Assembly: GCF_020536995.1 (NCBI RefSeq)
Contig: NC_068366.1
Coordinates: forward strand, 27,717,363 to 27,781,362
Direction: 5' to 3'
From: Dreissena polymorpha
Taxonomy: Eukaryota > Mollusca > Bivalvia > Myida > Dreissenidae
Length of the DNA: 64,000 nt
The notes below the pieces were generated by a model. It was given only the letters and a program-made list of their open reading frames with translations, had not been told where the DNA came from and ran no database searches. Both the position numbers and the translations under genes were made by a program. This document shows positions 63,701 through 64,000 of this stretch, one piece after another; positions within the stretch are counted from its first letter, which is position 1; every line of letters begins with the position of its first letter.

Positions 63701-63769
63701 CTTCATCCTTTCAGATTCTTTCTCATTTGCTGACTGGAAGCACTGTGCCTTCAGTGTCATCAATGCAGG
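42617..63769 (-). CDS. C-terminal part of a coiled-coil protein, five exons; NDC80-like at best
   Basis: Minus-strand exons at 63769-63680, 56157-56065, 49254-49124, 47104-47002 and 42712-42617 all have good GT-AG sites, and their phases join without a break (0, 0, 2, 0). They encode the last 170 residues of a highly charged, heptad-like coil with no signal peptide or membrane segment. The protein ends AIARAAGIDLSTI and a stop. Earlier exons lie beyond the right edge. From memory, the run of exons resembles the C-terminal coil of the kinetochore protein NDC80/HEC1: a LEQ-rich first coil, and late a W-EEQEKQKAKNHL segment like EERRKVGNNL. Other long coiled-coil proteins could look the same, so I give no symbol. 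The introns of 2-8 kb are filled with transposons. Confidence 0.75.
42713..43486. other. Intron of the coiled-coil gene, nothing recognised
   Basis: Only short chance frames. No repeat boundary could be placed before the HINE-like element at 43487. Confidence 0.4.
43487..43840 (+). mobile_element. HINE/Pearl-like element, family F
   Basis: It starts ACAAGAAACGTCCAAGACGG. It contains AAAGGGCCATAACTTTGTGA and CATAAAGTTTCATTGAATTC, then a CACGGACGGACAAACAGACG tract. It ends in the hairpin TGCTCCCCCCAAAATAT with ATTTTGGGGAAGCATAAT. The layout is as in families A-E, but the body is unrelated. Confidence 0.65.
44366..45014 (+). mobile_element. HINE/Pearl-like element, family A, with tandem core
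   Basis: It starts ACAAGAGCTGTCACCATAGG, and the unit with AAACCTAAACGCAGATTTC and GTATGGAAAGGCCTTGTCCA occurs three times at about 180-bp spacing. It ends near ATGCCCCCTTTTCTTCAAAA with GGGGGGATAAAA. The unit number differs from the copy at 36553, where the core is single. A short related start also sits at 44258-44300. Confidence 0.7.
45020..45300 (+). repeat. G-rich tandem tract
   Basis: Three diverged copies of about 110 bp contain GGTCATTTATAAGATGAT and G runs of up to 18 bases (for example at about 45150-45170). The sequence could form G-quadruplexes, but no function is implied. Confidence 0.75.
45395..46135 (+). repeat. 185-bp tandem repeats, four copies
   Basis: Each unit has GGGGCAATAATTCTGTCAAA, TGCTTGATACAGTTGTCTGC, 'ataggttggggtcatgatgg', AAATATGAAAGCAATATGTC and TAACATAGATTTATCAATAA. 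This fits the internal units of HINE-like elements, but I see no clear terminal hairpin at either side. Confidence 0.85.
46136..47001. other. Intron with a decayed GGGGCC-type element
   Basis: TCGGGGCCGATATTCGGCCC with CATTCCCCTAAA at about 46282, and GGACGGGCCCCGCCACCATT with CCCCTATAG at about 46910, look like related ends of one decayed element of about 650 bp. Long A and T runs lie between. Family not known. Confidence 0.35.
47002..47104 (-). CDS. Coiled-coil gene, penultimate exon
   Basis: The acceptor GACTGCAG leads into one base that completes a Trp codon with the previous exon. Then come EEQEKQKAKNHLDQYVTF and HSDALKEFMDNAEFMQ, and the donor CAG/GTTGGT. It is 103 bp (1 + 34 codons), which fits the 2-base overhang of the upstream exon. 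Confidence 0.8.
47196..47424 (+). mobile_element. HINE/Pearl-like element, family B, short
   Basis: It starts ACAAGAGATGTGTTTGTCAA, with AAAATGTGCAGCTCCATGAG in the core, and ends with the hairpin ATGCCACCCTTCAGGGGCAT then AAAAA. The tetranucleotide tract is missing. Confidence 0.65.
47425..49123. other. Intron of the coiled-coil gene, nothing firm
   Basis: Phrases such as 'cccctgagtcataaaatgg' and 'tgccacatataag' at about 48060-48140 hint at decayed HINE-like units. No boundaries can be supported. Confidence 0.35.
49124..49254 (-). CDS. Coiled-coil gene, third exon from the end
   Basis: The acceptor TTGTGGTGCAG precedes 43 codons plus 2 bases: FNQKQLETLQQKCEDLQTD, IVQLNDHSTLTLGG and LDNEIKRLRH. 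The donor is ATTG/GTAAGC. Leu and Ile fall at heptad spacing. The length of 131 bp gives the phase needed by the next exon. Confidence 0.8.
49255..50079. other. Intron of the coiled-coil gene, nothing recognised
   Basis: No supportable repeat or regulatory signal before the 54-bp tandem repeat. Confidence 0.4.
50080..50335 (+). repeat. 54-bp minisatellite, about five copies
   Basis: The units contain GTAAGAGAACCACACAAGGG, AAATCTGTTAGGAGATTTAT and ACTGCCACCAG. The period is divisible by three, so frames on both strands stay open through it (50024-50431 and 50056-50357). The translated repeats are a side effect and not zinc fingers, since Cys/His spacing is absent. Confidence 0.92.
50336..51164. 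other. Intron of the coiled-coil gene, nothing recognised
   Basis: AT-rich with no supportable feature. Confidence 0.4.
51165..52070 (+). repeat. About 20-bp AT-rich minisatellite (AGCATATTATGATAAACTCTC)
   Basis: About 44 degenerate copies of CAGCATATTATGATAAACTC, alternating with 'aagataagcactcagcatatt' variants. A few more units (AAGCACTCAGCATATT) continue at about 55500-55545, beyond the 156-bp array element. That element therefore lies inside this minisatellite. Confidence 0.92.
52075..55497 (+). mobile_element. HINE/Pearl-like element, family C, with 156-bp unit repeated about 21 times
   Basis: The left end has AGAGCTTTGTCACAGACGTG and ATACCCCCACA. About 21 tandem units of 156 bp follow: GTGACCTAGTTTTTGACCCG, ACATCATCTAGATACAACTT, CTGACCAAGTTTGGTGAAGA and AACTACTTGAATTAGAGAGC. 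Then come GACCGACAGACCGACCGACA and the hairpin ATACCCCCGTAAA with TTTGTGGGGGTATAAT. The terminal GGGGGTAT is the inverse of ATACCCCC near the left end. The minus-strand frames within it are products of the repeat. Confidence 0.85.
55498..56064. other. Intron, remnant of AT minisatellite then nothing
   Basis: Two or three CAGCATATT units lie at 55500-55545. After that there is nothing recognised up to the exon at 56065. Confidence 0.5.
56065..56157 (-). CDS. Coiled-coil gene, fourth exon from the end
   Basis: The acceptor TTTGATAG precedes 31 codons in phase 0 (VTEHLSDAQNELTLLESKF, then KRAEDEVETKRQ). The donor is CGACAG/GTACTC. The Leu spacing fits a coiled coil. Confidence 0.8.
56150..56350 (+). 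repeat. 54-bp tandem repeat covering a splice acceptor
   Basis: About 3.6 copies of CACCTATCAAACAAACAGGT, ATCAGTGAAAATATGATTAC and CTTATCTTCTACATT. Read on the minus strand, each copy ends TTTGATAGGTG, identical to the acceptor of the exon at 56157. The intron end has been copied into a row of acceptor-like sites. Confidence 0.9.
56351..57528. other. Intron of the coiled-coil gene, nothing recognised
   Basis: AT-rich with no supportable feature. Confidence 0.4.
57529..57808 (+). mobile_element. HINE/Pearl-like element, family B, full layout
   Basis: It starts ACAAGAAATGTGTTTGTCAG. It has GACCTTTGACCTTGAAGGAT, AAAATGTGCAGCTCCATGAG and TATCAAGTTGCTATCTTCAA, then an ACCAACCAACAGACAGGGCA tract. 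It ends with the hairpin CCCCACTATAGTGGGTGGGG then ACATAAAAA. It is a good reference copy for the split element at 59660-60882. Confidence 0.7.
58115..58352. mobile_element. TTAA-flanked MITE, piggyBac type
   Basis: TTAA lies at both ends. The terminal repeats are CCAATTTATGTCTAGTG and CACTAGGCATAAATGAG. A 75-bp hairpin at 58154-58228 has the arm GCAAACAGCGCAGACCCAG and the core GATGAGACACCGCATGATG. The right arm of the host element keeps the uninterrupted site (GTACTACTTAAATGAAC, about 63567-63583 reversed), which confirms insertion at TTAA. Confidence 0.8.
59917..60727 (+). mobile_element. Second hAT-like element, 811 bp, with one zinc-finger exon
   Basis: The ends are inverted: CAGCGTTCTAGATAA on the left, TTATCTATAACGCTG on the right (one mismatch). 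The flanks ACACATG and CTCATG suggest a worn target duplication. Inside is one coding stretch (60263-60520) that looks like the N-terminus of a hAT transposase, so this is probably an internally deleted copy. Confidence 0.65.
60263..60520 (+). CDS. Zinc-finger N-terminus of a hAT-type transposase, truncated
   Basis: A frame of 85 codons starts at the ATG of MAFSKPKQITSQSKIDYF (a codon 30 bases upstream, at 60233, is an alternative). It contains KSWQNSFPWLTVGDDKDEVC followed by LKCKICQQYK. The W-x4-FPWL then clustered Cys pattern is that of BED/TTF-like fingers found at the head of hAT transposases and of host genes derived from them. The frame stops at once after the finger, and no dimerisation domain or catalytic DDE part is present. 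Confidence 0.6.
   Translation: MAFSKPKQITSQSKIDYFIRQKLYPVITCTANTELLNFLRFQIKKDTLKSWQNSFPWLTVGDDKDEVCLKCKICQQYKLKNHITL
60883..61204. other. hAT interior, nothing recognised
   Basis: AT-rich sequence within the hAT element. A short GC-rich phrase (GCGCGGCAGAGGCCGATGCC) just before the next tandem repeat may be its left flank. Confidence 0.4.
61205..61640 (+). repeat. 150-bp tandem repeats, three copies
   Basis: The units contain GGCGCCCCAGGGTTGGTAAT, TGAGATTGACCGTATTGTCA, GAGAGGTTCAGTATCAATTT, GTGTAGAAATGAAGAAATTA and TTTTGGGTGGGCGTGGCC. They look like the core of another HINE-like family whose ends I could not find. Confidence 0.88.
61665..62556 (+). mobile_element. HINE/Pearl-like element, family D, with 143-bp unit repeated five times
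   Basis: It starts ACAAGGGCTGTTTGTAAAAC. Five tandem units of about 143 bp contain GGTCACTGTGACCTTGACCT, AAAATCAATAGGGGTCATCT and AAGTTTCATGATCCTAGGC. Then come a GACCGACAGACCGACCGACA tract and the hairpin CCCCCTCTTCTTCGAAGGGG then GGCATAAAAA. Confidence 0.85.
62568..62831. mobile_element. MITE with CCGTATTCACCAA ends
   Basis: The ends are inverted: GGGCCGTATTCACCAAACAA with TTCTTAGACTTAAG on the left, CTTAAGTCTAAGAATCGG with TTGGTGAATACGGGCCC on the right. AT-rich interior without coding. A relic with the same tips lies at 20837-20887. Confidence 0.8.
62838..63046 (+). mobile_element. HINE/Pearl-like element, family E
   Basis: A short copy containing GACCCAGGGGTCAGATCAAA and GTGTAGGTTTCAAGGTTCTA, then AGGACGGACGGACAGACAGA. 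It ends with the hairpin ATCCCCACTTTTTC with GAAAAGCGTGGGGATAAT. Confidence 0.6.
63680..63769 (-). CDS. Coiled-coil gene, fifth exon from the end
   Basis: The acceptor GTATTTCAG precedes 30 codons in phase 0 (PALMTLKAQCFQSANEKES, then ERMKANEQLEQ). The donor is GAACAG/GTCAAT. Further upstream exons must lie beyond the right edge of the window. Confidence 0.75.
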
Positions 63770-64000
63770 CTGAAATACAATCAAAACACATGCACATTAA
63801 GCCTTTAACATGTAACATATATAACTACATATTACCTTTTGCAGAGCAATCAACAAATACCATGTAACACTTTTCATTGATTTTGACTAGTGTAATCTGC
63901 ATTTGACCCGGCAGTCACCTTTAAAGTTCAAGCCAAGGGTCATCCAATGTGAATACCTTAAAAAAATATTTGGTACCATAAATTTCTGATCACCAGAATT

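Overview
This is eukaryotic DNA, most likely from a bivalve mollusc. It is AT-rich, its genes are split by GT-AG introns, and most of the window is LINE fragments, foldback DNA transposons, hairpin-ended Pearl/HINE-like elements with GACAGACGG tracts, and minisatellites. Two TTAA-flanked hairpin elements (41715-41929, 58115-58352) resemble, from memory only, repeats that are very common in dreissenid mussels, so Dreissena or a relative is the best guess. No rRNA, tRNA, CRISPR array or bacterial-type operon was seen.

Two host genes are well supported. (1) On the + strand, three coding exons (23862-24003, 24367-24506, 24641-24913) join in consistent phase into a 184-residue insulin/IGF-type prohormone. 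It has a signal peptide, a B domain, a short linker with one tribasic site, an A domain of the form GIVxECC, and a long C-terminal extension. A TATA box (20369-20376) and a splice donor at 20505/20506 suggest a noncoding first exon 3.4 kb upstream. (2) On the - strand, the last five coding exons of a coiled-coil protein lie at 63769-63680, 56157-56065, 49254-49124, 47104-47002 and 42712-42617. Their phases agree, and the layout weakly resembles the C-terminal coil of the kinetochore protein NDC80. A possible stand-alone terminal exon lies at 4689-4778.

Layout: 0.4-1.1 kb, a GGACGC-rich foldback element; 3.8-8.4 kb, direct and inverted copies of unnamed repeats and a CATC/CTAT microsatellite; 8.4-10.1 kb, a minus-strand LINE; 10.2-13.4 and 16.3-18.0 kb, two related 40-bp minisatellite arrays with the same tail; 19.6-25.7 kb, the IGF-like gene with a foldback element upstream and a LINE 3' end in its first intron; 27.2-28.6 kb, another foldback; 29.4-30.6 kb, LINE and repeat fragments; 31.5-37.4 kb, small foldbacks and HINE-like elements; 38.1-41.3 kb, an RTE/CFDP2-like LINE; 42.6-63.8 kb, the coiled-coil gene with introns full of transposons. 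These include a 21-copy, 156-bp tandem array (52.1-55.5 kb) and a five-deep nest of elements (58.08-63.60 kb).

The two genes show no functional link. The strongest results are the IGF-type ligand, the nested transposon stack (which has target-site duplications and an internal empty-site comparison), and the common architecture of at least seven HINE-like families. Family names rest on recall and reading by eye. No database search or computed alignment was run.
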